Part shown: positions 43,552-52,383 of the stretch, one piece after another
How the letters are laid out: each line of letters begins with the position of its first letter
Numbering within the stretch: the first letter of the stretch is position 1
Source: Bdellovibrio sp. KM01
GTDB lineage: Bacteria; Bdellovibrionota; Bdellovibrionia; Bdellovibrionales; Bdellovibrionaceae
Assembly (NCBI RefSeq): GCF_013752535.1
Contig: NZ_CP058348.1
Location: 1,984,001-2,048,000, forward strand
DNA: 64,000 bases
Reading direction: 5' to 3'
Position numbers and translations under genes: made by a program
Notes under the pieces: model-generated
Told to the model about the DNA's origin: nothing
The model's input: only the letters and a program-made list of their open reading frames with translations
Database searches by the model: none

Positions 43552-44849
43552 TGACCGGCTTCCTTTCGTTTCTCTTTTTGCTCTTTAAGAAGTTTTTCTT
43601 TCCACCAGTTTTGAATATGCATTTGCGAGATCTCATTACGCGCAAACATCGCTGTCCACGAAAAATGAGGCCACACTTCAGGGCCATCCAGATGAAGATT
43701 TCCATAAGCCACTCTGCCACGACGGGAAGAGTGTTTTGCTGAAAACACCGGGAAGCGCGGAGCTCCCAGTTGGGCGTAAGTATAATAGTATTCTTGCGGG
43801 AAGCTTAATACTTCCGGCTGCGCCAATGACATCCGACGAAGTAAAATATCCTTCATACGTGTGCTACGGCTGGTGAGGTATTCCTTATTGAAACGTTGAA
43901 CAGTTGGGATGCGCATCCATACATCGAACTGCTCTGCTGAAGAAGTTCTTTGCAGGACCATCATGTTTTCATGAGTCCACGGCGAACTGACGTCATCCAA
44001 TAGCACTGTGTGCAACGGAAGGGCGTCTCTTTCTGTACAAGCTTGCAAAGACACGCGGTAACGAACCCAACACCATTCGGATTCCAACGGGCCTTCGTTG
44101 AACAGATATTTTCCCAGACGTTCATTCAAGAAATAAGTTTCTTCACTGGAAAGAGTCCAAACAAGTTGTTCCAACTTCAAAAGACCTTGGTTTTCACCGG
44201 CAATCTCAAGACCCGTCACTGTTTTTCCAGCACCGAAGGAAGCATCCACGATTTTTTGGGGCTTGATCACTTCGACACCCTTGTCACGCAACCACGCAAA
44301 AGATTTTTCCAAACCATCGCGAGTTGCCTGACGAACCAGAAATGAAGAAAAGATCGGCAGCGCCTCGCCTTCAGTGGCTGCGAGTGCATTTGGTTTAAAT
44401 GTTGTCCCCGCCCACTGGTGAGCGAAATGCAAAAGCCAGCTTTGTTCAAAATCGAACGAAGTCACATTACGACTGACTGCACGCTGTAATTTATCAGGAG
44501 CATTAGAAAGCAAAACGTCTTTCACTTGTGGAGCTAACTGCGAATTATCAACTTTGAATTTCGTCAAAGGACCTTTGCACTCTAGCGGTCCTTCTGGGAG
44601 CCACATCGTGAAACCGTTGTGCAACTCTTCGAAAGAATCATCGGAGTACAGACGCTCCATTTGAGATTCAGAAATTCTTTCGTTACGGAAAAAACCAAAA
44701 GGACCTTCGAGGTCTTCGGACGGCCACACACCAAGTTTAGAAGACACATCAAGGACAGTCGTCTTGATTCCTTCGCGCGAAAGCGCGGCAGCCAACCAAT
44801 GACCACGGCCGAATGCAGACACTATAACTATCGGACTGCGCAGTTCCAT
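43548..44849 (-). CDS. Possible flavin/NAD-dependent oxidoreductase-like protein
   Basis: A 433-residue protein. Its start, IVIVSAFGRGHWLAAALSREGIKTTVLDVSSKLG, reads like a Rossmann motif (strand, Gly-rich turn, helix, strand ending in an acid), although GxGxxG is degenerate (GRGHWLA). The middle contains KTVTGLEIAG and LVWTLSSEETYFLNERLGKYL, as in FAD-dependent amine-oxidase-like or protoporphyrinogen-oxidase-like proteins. The C-terminal RRGRVAYGNLHLDGPEVWPHF resembles the closing region. It overlaps purB by four bases. Substrate and cofactor are unknown. Confidence 0.55.
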   Translation of the reverse strand: MELRSPIVIVSAFGRGHWLAAALSREGIKTTVLDVSSKLGVWPSEDLEGPFGFFRNERISESQMERLYSDDSFEELHNGFTMWLPEGPLECKGPLTKFKVDNSQLAPQVKDVLLSNAPDKLQRAVSRNVTSFDFEQSWLLHFAHQWAGTTFKPNALAATEGEALPIFSSFLVRQATRDGLEKSFAWLRDKGVEVIKPQKIVDASFGAGKTVTGLEIAGENQGLLKLEQLVWTLSSEETYFLNERLGKYLFNEGPLESEWCWVRYRVSLQACTERDALPLHTVLLDDVSSPWTHENMMVLQRTSSAEQFDVWMRIPTVQRFNKEYLTSRSTRMKDILLRRMSLAQPEVLSFPQEYYYTYAQLGAPRFPVFSAKHSSRRGRVAYGNLHLDGPEVWPHFSWTAMFARNEISQMHIQNWWKEKLLKEQKEKRKEAGQ

Positions 44850-44920
44850 CTACCACTCCAAAACTTAGCTAAATTATTCAAATTAATTAGAAATTCATCC
44901 TCCGCCCAAGTCAAAGATTC

Positions 44921-45140
44921 GCACCGCGACATTGGGTAAAACTGCCTCTGAAAATTGCTCTGGGTGGCGGTCGAGGACCTGTGGGGACTGGAGATTCCGT
45001 GACACGCCATCCAGACTCACCGTCGCCGGCTTTGCCGGTTCGCGCATCCTGCGCCGACGGAGGTCACTGCATCCCCAGTCCCCACAGGTCCACGCCCTAC
45101 GAAGTGCTGTTTTAAGTGGCAGTTTTCCCAAGTTGGGTGC
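44921..45140. repeat. 220-bp nested inverted-repeat element
   Basis: The gap between the flavoprotein-like gene and gpx is filled by one palindromic structure. Outer arms share GCACC...TGGG...AAAACTGCC with a few mismatches (44921-44953 against 45108-45140). An inner perfect 17-bp stem pairs 44975-44991 (GGACCTGTGGGGACTGG) with 45075-45091. Inside are GTGAC/GTCAC (44999-45003 with 45063-45067), CCGTCG/CGACGG (45020-45025 with 45055-45060), and two hairpins, CCGGC-3-GCCGG (45026-45038) and GCGCA-3-TGCGC (45042-45054). It encodes no convincing protein. It could be a MITE-like element or a structured RNA. Confidence 0.8.
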
Positions 45141-45219
45141 TTCATTGGAGTTGTTTTTACCTTGGGTTCGGCGGATGATTTTCTCGTGAACTCGAAAATC
45201 TCACTGACTTGGAGATGTT

Positions 45220-45831
45220 ATGTTTCGTTCTTTTGTTTTTGTTTTAACTTCGTTGTGTCTATCTTCGTTCGTTTTTGCTTCAGTTAGCTTTGCTGCAGAG
45301 AAAACGGCGGCTGCGGAATCGACTTCTTCTGAGAGGAAGATTGCTAGTTTTTATGAGCTCTCGGCTAATGATATTTCGGGGAAGAAGGTTCATTTTTCTA
45401 CTTATCGCGGGAAGGTTGTGTTGGTTGTTAATACGGCTTCTCAGTGTGGATTTACTCCGCAGCTGAAGGATCTTGAGATGCTTTATAAGAAGTATGCGGA
45501 TCGTGGGTTTGTGGTTTTGGCTTTTCCTTCCAATGATTTTAAGCAGGAGAAGGGTGACAATACTGAAGTGCAGTCTTTTGCTAAAAAAGAGTATGGATGT
45601 ACGTTTCCATTTTTTGATAAGGCGCCTGTTACGGGGAAAGATAAGCAGCCGGTTTATCAGTTTCTGACCGAGCAAAAACCTGGCTTGATTTTTAAGGATG
45701 TTAGTTGGAATTTTGAAAAGTTTTTGGTGAATCGTAAGGGACAAGTGATTGAACGCTGGACCTCGATCACTAAACCTTCCTCTGATAAAGTAGTTGAGGC
45801 TATCGAAAAAGCACTTAACGAACCCCTCTAG
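45220..45831 (+). CDS. Glutathione peroxidase family, exported
   Basis: A 203-residue protein with a signal peptide (cleavage near FAAEKT). The peroxidase part has NTASQCGFTPQL (the reactive Cys), FPSNDFKQEKGDN (Gln and Asn region) and VSWNFEKFLVNRKG (catalytic Trp and Asn), as in Cys-type peroxidases. Bacterial members often use thioredoxin, not glutathione. An export signal is unusual; it would protect the periplasm from peroxides, such as those released during prey killing. Codon use differs from its neighbours (many AAG, GGG and GTT codons), so it may have been acquired. A stem-loop follows. Confidence 0.88.
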   Translation: MFRSFVFVLTSLCLSSFVFASVSFAAEKTAAAESTSSERKIASFYELSANDISGKKVHFSTYRGKVVLVVNTASQCGFTPQLKDLEMLYKKYADRGFVVLAFPSNDFKQEKGDNTEVQSFAKKEYGCTFPFFDKAPVTGKDKQPVYQFLTEQKPGLIFKDVSWNFEKFLVNRKGQVIERWTSITKPSSDKVVEAIEKALNEPL

Positions 45832-45838
45832 TGGAGTT

Positions 45839-45863
45839 ACAGTGTTTCAATCTGAGACACTGT
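45839..45863 (+). terminator. Stem-loop after gpx
   Basis: ACAGTGTTTC-5-GAGACACTGT, a 10-bp stem with one G-T pair, eight bases beyond the stop. It has no T tract, so it may stabilise the message or be an operator for the next gene rather than a terminator. Confidence 0.4.
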
Positions 45864-45940
45864 CTCACTGAACGAGCGGATTTGACAAATTTCCCTGAAG
45901 TTTTTGACAGTTTCACTCGATAATACACTTAGGGGGAACT

Positions 45941-46723
45941 GTGAAAACCACCGGAAATATTCTACATTCTGGCCTTCTGGCTTTGTTGTTGGCTGCGGGA
46001 ATACTTTTGTCGCCGCAAGCTCACGCACAAAGCTCAGATCAAAAACATTATCTTATCGCACAATCCGATCCAGATGAAGCCTTTGACCCCTTCTCTGATT
46101 ATTCTGAATTTGATGAAGACTCTGACGAAGAGGCTGACGTAAACTTCTTCCGTAACGGTCGCTTCTTCACTGTGGGTCTTGCCGGTGGCTACACTGGTTT
46201 CACTGGAAACTTTGCTGATCAGTATTCTGCAGCACCGTCATTCGGTTTGTTTCTAAGTTATTTCTTCGATCTTCGCCTGGCTCTGACATTGGGTTTCCAG
46301 ACCGGTGACCATGCGGTGAAGTTCTCAACTTTGAATGCCGGAAATGTGACGAATTACACGGGTAACGTGTCTCTGACTTCGATCAATTTCGACTTGAAGT
46401 ATTACTTAAACACGCAAAACGTAACGCGCGGCTTGGCAGACCTCAATCCCTACATCTTAGGTGGTCTGGGTCAGTTTTATCGTACGTACACGATCTCTGG
46501 TATCGACTCTTATTCTCGTGATTCAACGATGGGTTTTGATATCGGTGCCGGCGTGGAAATTCCCTTGATGCGTAAGAAAGCCTACCTGGGCTTACAAGCC
46601 GCTTATCACTATGTGAATTTCTCGGACGAAAACAAATCCTATGTGAACGGAACTGATAAACTGGAAAAGAATCTTTCCGGTGACTTCTATGACTTTACAT
46701 TCATCCTAGGGATGAACTTTTAA
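45941..46723 (+). CDS. Outer-membrane beta-barrel protein
   Basis: A 260-residue protein with a signal peptide (TGNILHSGLLALLLAAGILL, end near AHAQ). The mature part begins with an acidic stretch (DPDEAFDPFSDYSEFDEDSDE) and continues with alternating strands (RFFTVGLAGGYTGFTGNFAD, RLALTLGFQTGDHAVKFSTL, NPYILGGLGQFYRTYT), ending in FYDFTFILGMNF with the aromatic last residue of barrel proteins. This is the OmpA-like eight-strand type without a peptidoglycan-binding domain. GTG start behind an AGGGGG site. The last codons are duplicated downstream. Confidence 0.85.
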   Translation: MKTTGNILHSGLLALLLAAGILLSPQAHAQSSDQKHYLIAQSDPDEAFDPFSDYSEFDEDSDEEADVNFFRNGRFFTVGLAGGYTGFTGNFADQYSAAPSFGLFLSYFFDLRLALTLGFQTGDHAVKFSTLNAGNVTNYTGNVSLTSINFDLKYYLNTQNVTRGLADLNPYILGGLGQFYRTYTISGIDSYSRDSTMGFDIGAGVEIPLMRKKAYLGLQAAYHYVNFSDENKSYVNGTDKLEKNLSGDFYDFTFILGMNF

Positions 46724-46749
46724 CAGTCATCCTAGGGATGAACTTTTAA
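46701..46749. repeat. Tandem 23-bp repeat at convergent gene ends
   Basis: TCATCCTAGGGATGAACTTT plus TAA occurs at 46701-46723 and again at 46727-46749, three bases apart. The first copy carries the barrel stop codon; the second contains the stop of the convergent SNF symporter gene. Each copy holds a TCATCC-TAG-GGATGA palindrome that may act as a weak bidirectional terminator. Confidence 0.85.
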
Positions 46750-48116
46750 TAGACGTTCTGGAATAACGCCACAACCTGCAGTAGGAATCCAATCAAGATC
46801 ACTGCAGGTGCGACCCACTTCAAAACCACAATCCAATGCGAATACATAGAATAGCTGACGAACTTCTCGCGATCGATGAAGCTGGTCTCTTTTTCTTTTT
46901 CCGAGGTGCCTTTATAGAAGGCCCACAAAATTCCCAGTGCCACCAAAGGCAAAAGCCAATTGATCAACAAAGAATCCAAAGATTCAATCAAAGAACGGCC
47001 ATTAATACGCACAGTTTTAAGCACAGAGCTTGAAAGGGCTGGCAAGATAGCCAACGACAAAGCCGCAGCTCCGGAAAGCCACGTGGCCTTCTGACGCTCC
47101 ATCTTTTTATTACGATCCACCAGATTCGAAACAACAACTTCCAGCAATCCGATACTGGCATTCAGTGCCGCTAAGTAAAGGCAGACGAAGAACGCCAGAC
47201 CAAACAAAGCCCCGCCTGGAATTCCCAAAAGGTATCGCGGCAAAACCTCGAACATCAAAGCCGGATCTGTTAAAGGCACGTTAGAAGCTTGAAACGCCAC
47301 CGGGAAAATCATCACCACGGCCAAGAGCGAAATCAAAGTATCGACCAAGGCCACACGAAAACCTGCTGTTGGTACGTGGTCTTCTTCACGAAGATAGGAA
47401 CCAAACGTCACCATAGTTCCAAACCCCACAGACAGCGTAAAGAACACATGCCCCAAAGCATGCCCCAAAGACGACAATGTCAGTTTGGAAAAATCAGGAT
47501 AGAAAAGGAAACGCATAACTTCCGGTGTTGATGGCAACGAGAATGATTTAAACAGCAAGATCGCGACCAGCGCCGCAAACAGTGGCATCATATAACTGAT
47601 CCACTTTTCCAATCCCTCTTGAACACCTTTTAAGACGACGACAACAGTAATCAGGATATGCGCACTTGCAAGCATCACCTGCAACCAACCATTCGACATC
47701 AGGGCTGCAAGATTGGTTTTATTAGCAGCGCCCTCAACATCCAGGAACAGAGAAATAAAGAACTGGGTCATGAAATGCAGAACCCAGCCACTGATCACGG
47801 CATAGTAAGAAAACACGACAACAGTCACTAAAACGGCCAGATGCCCCACCCAACGAAGTGGAAGCTTGGTTTTCTGGCCCATCATATCTGTGGCAACGAT
47901 GACCGAGCGACGGGTGTTTTTACCCAACATCAACTCGGCAATCAAAAGCGGAGCACCCACGGCCAGAGCAAGAAAAACGTAAAGCAGGATAAAGGCCCCG
48001 CCTCCATTTTCACCCACCACGTAGGGAAAGCGCCAGAGATTACCCAGACCGCAGGCAGAGCCCACGGCCAATAGGTAAAATCCAAAACGTGTTCTCCACG
48101 AGCCGCGTTTAAGCAT
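46746..48116 (-). CDS. Sodium-dependent SNF-family symporter
   Basis: A 456-residue protein with about 11-12 membrane segments and the NSS/SNF start RTRFGFYLLAVGSACGLGNLWRFPYVVGENGGGAF, which carries the sodium and substrate sites in the LeuT fold. The middle part SVGFGTMVTFGSYLREED is the typical helix-6 region. It would import amino acids or related amines with sodium. Its start codon shares one base with the der stop (TAATG), so it is likely translated from the der transcript. The frame is open upstream to 48188 but inside der. Confidence 0.92.
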   Translation of the reverse strand: MLKRGSWRTRFGFYLLAVGSACGLGNLWRFPYVVGENGGGAFILLYVFLALAVGAPLLIAELMLGKNTRRSVIVATDMMGQKTKLPLRWVGHLAVLVTVVVFSYYAVISGWVLHFMTQFFISLFLDVEGAANKTNLAALMSNGWLQVMLASAHILITVVVVLKGVQEGLEKWISYMMPLFAALVAILLFKSFSLPSTPEVMRFLFYPDFSKLTLSSLGHALGHVFFTLSVGFGTMVTFGSYLREEDHVPTAGFRVALVDTLISLLAVVMIFPVAFQASNVPLTDPALMFEVLPRYLLGIPGGALFGLAFFVCLYLAALNASIGLLEVVVSNLVDRNKKMERQKATWLSGAAALSLAILPALSSSVLKTVRINGRSLIESLDSLLINWLLPLVALGILWAFYKGTSEKEKETSFIDREKFVSYSMYSHWIVVLKWVAPAVILIGFLLQVVALFQNVY

Positions 48117-49465
48117 TATTCCTCGATGTTCGCGCCACGGCGAGATTTCATACAAAAGATACGGATCGGCAAACCATGAAGGTCCCATTTTTCCTTGATA
48201 TGTTTAATCAAGAAACGACGGTACGAATTCGTCACGCCATCCGGATGATTCGCAAACGCGATAAACGCCGGAGGACGTTGGTATGTCTGAGTCACGTAAT
48301 AGAACTTCACATTTGTCGTTCCCCAAACCGGAGCTGGAGTTTTACGGATCGTCTCAAAGAAGAAATCATTCATTTCGCGAGTCGGGATACGGAAGTTGAT
48401 CTGTTCAGAGACTTTTTCAATCATCTCGAACAAGTCATCAATGCCTTGGCCTGATTTCGCACTCGTAAATACGATATTTACGTCAGTGAAAAAGTGGAAT
48501 ACGCGCTCACATTGCTCACGGAATGTTTTGCGGTATTCAGGAATCTCAGCACCCCCAATATCTGATTTATTGGCAACGACGATCACGCCTTTATGGTCTT
48601 CCAAAATGGATTGCATAATACGCGCGTCTTGATCCGTGGGACCTTGCGTTCCATCCACCATCAACAAGATCAAATCTGCACGACGGATCGACTCTTGGGA
48701 TTTAAACGCCGAGATGATCTCAAGATCTTCTTCACGACGACGGGACTTACGCAAACCCGCTGTGTCCACCAAAGTATAATTCTTGTTGTTATAAACAAAC
48801 GGAGAATCGACAGCATCAATCGTCGTCCCTGCGATATCGGAAACCATCATACGGTTCACACCCAGGATACGATTACAGATAGAGCTCTTACCCACGTTAG
48901 GTTTACCCACGATCGCGATTTTCATCCCTTTATCGTAAGTGAATTCCTGAACCGGAATTTGCTCGACAACCCATTCCAGAATCTGACCGATACCACGACG
49001 TTGTTCGAAAGCTGCAGAAATGATATCCACACCGAACTCATAGAAATCGGTTTTAGCCATTTCTTCATCCTGAGTGCTGTCGACTTTATTAATAACCAAA
49101 AGGAACGGTTTACCCGTTTGTTTTGCAACACGGATAATATCACGGTCTTCAGGAATCAAACCGGCACGACCATCCATCACCGCGATAATATAATCAACAG
49201 AGTGAAGGAATTCAGAAACCTGCTCTTTGATCAATTTGGAAAAAATATCACCGGCTTCAGTGATACCGCCCGTATCGATCAAATCAAATTGCTTACCCCA
49301 GATATCCACGGGTTCAATCATGATGTCGCGAGTAACGCCAGCCTGATTTTTAACCACGGCCTTACGGGTTTCAGTGATAATATTAAAAAGAGTCGATTTA
49401 CCGACGTTGGGACGACCAATGATCGCCACCTTAGGAGCGAACTCAGTCCTCTGATTCTGTGACAT
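48116..49465 (-). CDS. der: Ribosome-assembly GTPase Der (EngA)
   Basis: A 449-residue protein with two G domains: VAIIGRPNVGKSTLFN near residue 13 and IAIVGKPNVGKSSICN near 180, each with a DTxG switch (DLIDTGG, LVDTAGL) and NKxD (VINKVDS, VANKSDI). A C-terminal KH-like domain follows (PVWGTTNVKFYYVTQTYQRPP). It matures the 50S subunit. The start of the gene lies within the end of era (23-base overlap), in a der-era-rnc run on one strand. Confidence 0.96.
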   Translation of the reverse strand: MSQNQRTEFAPKVAIIGRPNVGKSTLFNIITETRKAVVKNQAGVTRDIMIEPVDIWGKQFDLIDTGGITEAGDIFSKLIKEQVSEFLHSVDYIIAVMDGRAGLIPEDRDIIRVAKQTGKPFLLVINKVDSTQDEEMAKTDFYEFGVDIISAAFEQRRGIGQILEWVVEQIPVQEFTYDKGMKIAIVGKPNVGKSSICNRILGVNRMMVSDIAGTTIDAVDSPFVYNNKNYTLVDTAGLRKSRRREEDLEIISAFKSQESIRRADLILLMVDGTQGPTDQDARIMQSILEDHKGVIVVANKSDIGGAEIPEYRKTFREQCERVFHFFTDVNIVFTSAKSGQGIDDLFEMIEKVSEQINFRIPTREMNDFFFETIRKTPAPVWGTTNVKFYYVTQTYQRPPAFIAFANHPDGVTNSYRRFLIKHIKEKWDLHGLPIRIFCMKSRRGANIEE

Positions 49466-50351
49466 AACCCAACTCCTTCATAATACGTTTATTATCAAAC
49501 CACTCTGGTTTCGATTGAACTTTCAAATCCAAAAAGACTTTTCCGTCGACCAGCTTTTCAATCTCTTTACGCGCTTCCATTCCGATTTGTTTGATAACGG
49601 AAGCACCTTTGCCAATCACGATCGCTTTTTGGCTCTCACGACCAACCAAAATCTCAGCATAGATTTTTGGCATAACCCCAGTTTCATCAAATTTTATGAT
49701 ACGCACAGCGATTTGGTACGGAACTTCATGATGAAGGTTTTCAAAACACTTCTCACGGATGATTTCGCAAACCATGTCACGAACATTTTCGTTAGTGAAA
49801 AGTTCAGTGTCGTAAAGCGGAGCCGGAGATTCTGGCAAAATAGCCAGGCACTCAAGCAAAATCGCTTCGCGCTCTTCTTGGTCGTTTGCATATGTTTTGG
49901 CAGAAACAGAAAGTGCCTTACCGCCTTTTTCTTCGATCATTTTTTTGATGATCAAAACGCGGTGAGCTTTATCTTCGATATCTGTTTTAGTAACGATACC
50001 AATCCACGGTTTTCTTGAAGAAGCCACCAGATTGATAATTCGTTCGGCATCATCAGACTTTGCTTCATCAACACTCACAACCGCCACCAAAGCGTCGGAG
50101 TTTCTGATAACTTCATCAGCTTCTTTTGCCAGGAATGCATTCAAACCTTTATCAGCTTTGATCAAACCTGGAGCATCCACGAACACAACCTGGCCCGCAT
50201 CTGAAGTCCACATACCCAGAATACGACGGCGTGTTGTCTGCGGTTTTGCGGAGACGATGGACACCTTTTCATCGACAAGGAAGTTCATCAATGTGCTCTT
50301 CCCGGCATTTGGCTGCCCAATTAATCCTAAAAATCCTGCCTTATAACTCAT
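49443..50351 (-). CDS. era: GTPase Era
   Basis: A 302-residue protein that helps 16S rRNA processing and 30S assembly. It has GLIGQPNAGKSTLMN (G1), VFVDAPGLIKADKGL (G3), IVTKTD (G4) and a C-terminal KH domain with KAIVIGKGASVIKQIGMEARKEIEKL. The neighbours rnc and der are frequent partners. It lies 2 bases after rnc. Confidence 0.96.
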   Translation of the reverse strand: MSYKAGFLGLIGQPNAGKSTLMNFLVDEKVSIVSAKPQTTRRRILGMWTSDAGQVVFVDAPGLIKADKGLNAFLAKEADEVIRNSDALVAVVSVDEAKSDDAERIINLVASSRKPWIGIVTKTDIEDKAHRVLIIKKMIEEKGGKALSVSAKTYANDQEEREAILLECLAILPESPAPLYDTELFTNENVRDMVCEIIREKCFENLHHEVPYQIAVRIIKFDETGVMPKIYAEILVGRESQKAIVIGKGASVIKQIGMEARKEIEKLVDGKVFLDLKVQSKPEWFDNKRIMKELGYVTESED

Positions 50352-50353
50352 AA

Positions 50354-51043
50354 CTAATTCGTCTCCTTAAACTTTGCATCTAAAGCGCTTTTCGCCGCAT
50401 CTTGTTCGGCATTTTTTTTACTGCGTCCGCGCCCCTTGGACCAGATTTCTTCTTTCACTTTCACACACACTACAAACTGACGATCATGAGGAGGACCCTC
50501 CTCGGCAAGAACCTCGTACTTCGGCGTTTCTTTCATCGCCTTTTGCACAAGCTCTTGCAGTCTTGTTTTGTAGTCGCGCTCGAAGTCTTCATTCGCGCAG
50601 GTCTTATCACAAAGTGGTAAGAACTCTTTGCGTACGAAAGCTTGAGCAGCGGCAAAGCCGCCATCCAAATACATCGCCCCAATGACTGCTTCCAATGACG
50701 AAGCCAAGAGACGTGGTTTTAAGGCACCACCTGTAAGTGCTTCACCTTTTCCCAATTGAAGGATTTTGTTCAGCTCCATATCACGAGCCAGTTCAAACAA
50801 AATCTCTTCATTTACGATCGAGGCACGCTTTTTAGATAAGCCACCTTCATTATCTTGCGGATACTTTTCATACAAAAACTCACCCACAACCAAATCCAGA
50901 ACAGCATCACCCAAGAACTCAAGCTTTTCATTATGCTCAGTGTGGTTCTTAAGCTCATTCGCGTAACTCTTATGAGTTAAAGCGCGCGCCAAAAGCGCCA
51001 TGTTTTTAAATTTATATCCCAGGCGTTGCTCTAGGGAATTCAT
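50354..51043 (-). CDS. rnc: Ribonuclease III
   Basis: A 229-residue endonuclease for double-stranded RNA, which processes rRNA precursors. The signature HNEKLEFLGDAVLDLVVGE is at about 38-56, with the Glu and Asp metal ligands, and a second set lies in SSLEAVIGAMYLDGG. The C-terminal double-strand RNA-binding domain has DYKTRLQELVQKAMKETPKY and GRSKKNAEQDAAKSAL. Four-base overlap with mtaB. Confidence 0.96.
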   Translation of the reverse strand: MNSLEQRLGYKFKNMALLARALTHKSYANELKNHTEHNEKLEFLGDAVLDLVVGEFLYEKYPQDNEGGLSKKRASIVNEEILFELARDMELNKILQLGKGEALTGGALKPRLLASSLEAVIGAMYLDGGFAAAQAFVRKEFLPLCDKTCANEDFERDYKTRLQELVQKAMKETPKYEVLAEEGPPHDRQFVVCVKVKEEIWSKGRGRSKKNAEQDAAKSALDAKFKETN

Positions 51044-52383
51044 GACAGAACCTCCCCGATCAAATGACCTTCCATATGATTTTTATTGGAATGATCATAA
51101 CCTGTGATTTTCACTTCAACCTCTTGCCCCGCCCAGTGAGTCAGGAACGCTTCTGCGCCCGCGATATCCACAGGCCAGTAGTCATGGCTTAAACCCTGAC
51201 CACCTTTAGCCGCGTTTTTCAAAACCAGAACTTTCTTAATTGTTCCGACTTGAAGGTTCGCCTGCTCCGTATAGCGAGCGATGCTTAGATCACGAAGCCT
51301 CGCCCCGCGCTCAGCACGCACATGCGGATAAACGGAAACATCCATTGCTGCCGCACGAGTCCCCTGACGTTCGCTATATGGGAAAACATGGAGCTTCGTC
51401 CACGGAAGTTCCGCCAGACAGTTATACGTGTCTTCAAACTGCTCTGCTGTTTCTGTTGGGAAACCCGTGATCACATCCATACCCACAAAAGAGTTTGGAA
51501 CACGTTTTTCAATAGCCAACAAAGATTTACGAACATCGTCTTGAGTGTATTTGCGCTTCATATGGTGAAGCACGTCGGTGTTCGCACTTTGAATGCTCAT
51601 ATGGAAATGAGGGCAAAGACGGGAATCAGAATAAAGATCCAAAAGTCTTTCAGAAACTTCCACCGGCTCCAAAGAAGACAGACGGAAACGAGGCATTTTA
51701 GTTCTGACCAAAAGATTTTCAATCAGATCTTCCATCACCATCTGTTTGCCATTCACTTCGTCTTCATAGTCACCGATATGAACACCGGTCAATACGACCT
51801 CACGGGAACCTTCCGCATAAAGATCATTGATACGCTGAACCAGGTTCGCAATAGAGATCGAACGTGATTTACCGCGAGCATAAGGAATAATGCAGTAAGT
51901 GCAGAAGCTGTTACAGCCATCTTGAATTTTTAAGAACGTGCGAGTGTGGTGTTTTTCAATACCACCGCCCATTTCCAAATCTTCTTTTTTAAAGATATTG
52001 GATTTAAAGACCTTCTCGGTCAGCTCCCCACGGAAATGCTTATTCAACAAATCCGGCAAATTACCTTTGTGGGAATTTGCCACGATCAGATCTGCACCCG
52101 GAAGTGACGAGAATGAACCCGTATCCACCTGAGCTGCACAGCCTGTCACCACGATCGTACAGAAAGGATCTTTCACTTTCAAACGACGGATATAGCGAAC
52201 GGCTTCCTTGGTCGCTTCAGCCGTCACTGCACAAGTATTTAAAACATGAATGCGCGCGTCTTTTTCACCTCGGATTACCGGAGCAAAGCCATTCGCATTC
52301 AGGTTCTTTTGAATAAGACCTGCATCGTAAGTGTTTACCTTACAACCAAACGTATGAACCTGATATTTTAGAGAGTGATCCAT
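51040..52383 (-). CDS. mtaB: tRNA t6A37 methylthiotransferase MtaB
   Basis: A 447-residue radical-SAM enzyme that adds a methylthio group to t6A at position 37 of tRNA. The N-terminal domain has [13 protein letters not shown] and [13 protein letters not shown], giving the second Fe-S cluster ligands. The radical-SAM motif is [20 protein letters not shown] (CxxxCxxC). A C-terminal TRAM domain is expected near the last 60 residues. It sits with tRNA thiolation genes mnmA and a cysteine desulfurase, so the run is a tRNA-modification cluster. Confidence 0.94.
   Translation of the reverse strand: MDHSLKYQVHTFGCKVNTYDAGLIQKNLNANGFAPVIRGEKDARIHVLNTCAVTAEATKEAVRYIRRLKVKDPFCTIVVTGCAAQVDTGSFSSLPGADLIVANSHKGNLPDLLNKHFRGELTEKVFKSNIFKKEDLEMGGGIEKHHTRTFLKIQDGCNSFCTYCIIPYARGKSRSISIANLVQRINDLYAEGSREVVLTGVHIGDYEDEVNGKQMVMEDLIENLLVRTKMPRFRLSSLEPVEVSERLLDLYSDSRLCPHFHMSIQSANTDVLHHMKRKYTQDDVRKSLLAIEKRVPNSFVGMDVITGFPTETAEQFEDTYNCLAELPWTKLHVFPYSERQGTRAAAMDVSVYPHVRAERGARLRDLSIARYTEQANLQVGTIKKVLVLKNAAKGGQGLSHDYWPVDIAGAEAFLTHWAGQEVEVKITGYDHSNKNHMEGHLIGEVLS

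Noticed and set aside
44895-45189. Short frames on both strands inside the 220-bp palindromic element
   Set aside because: They arise from the inverted repeat itself; the two strands give related Arg-rich sequences and no start site is supported.
48593-49462. A 289-codon open frame on the plus strand opposite der
   Set aside because: It lies fully antisense to der, has no ribosome-binding site, and its product looks like low-quality shadow sequence. Long antisense frames are expected opposite conserved genes with this codon use.
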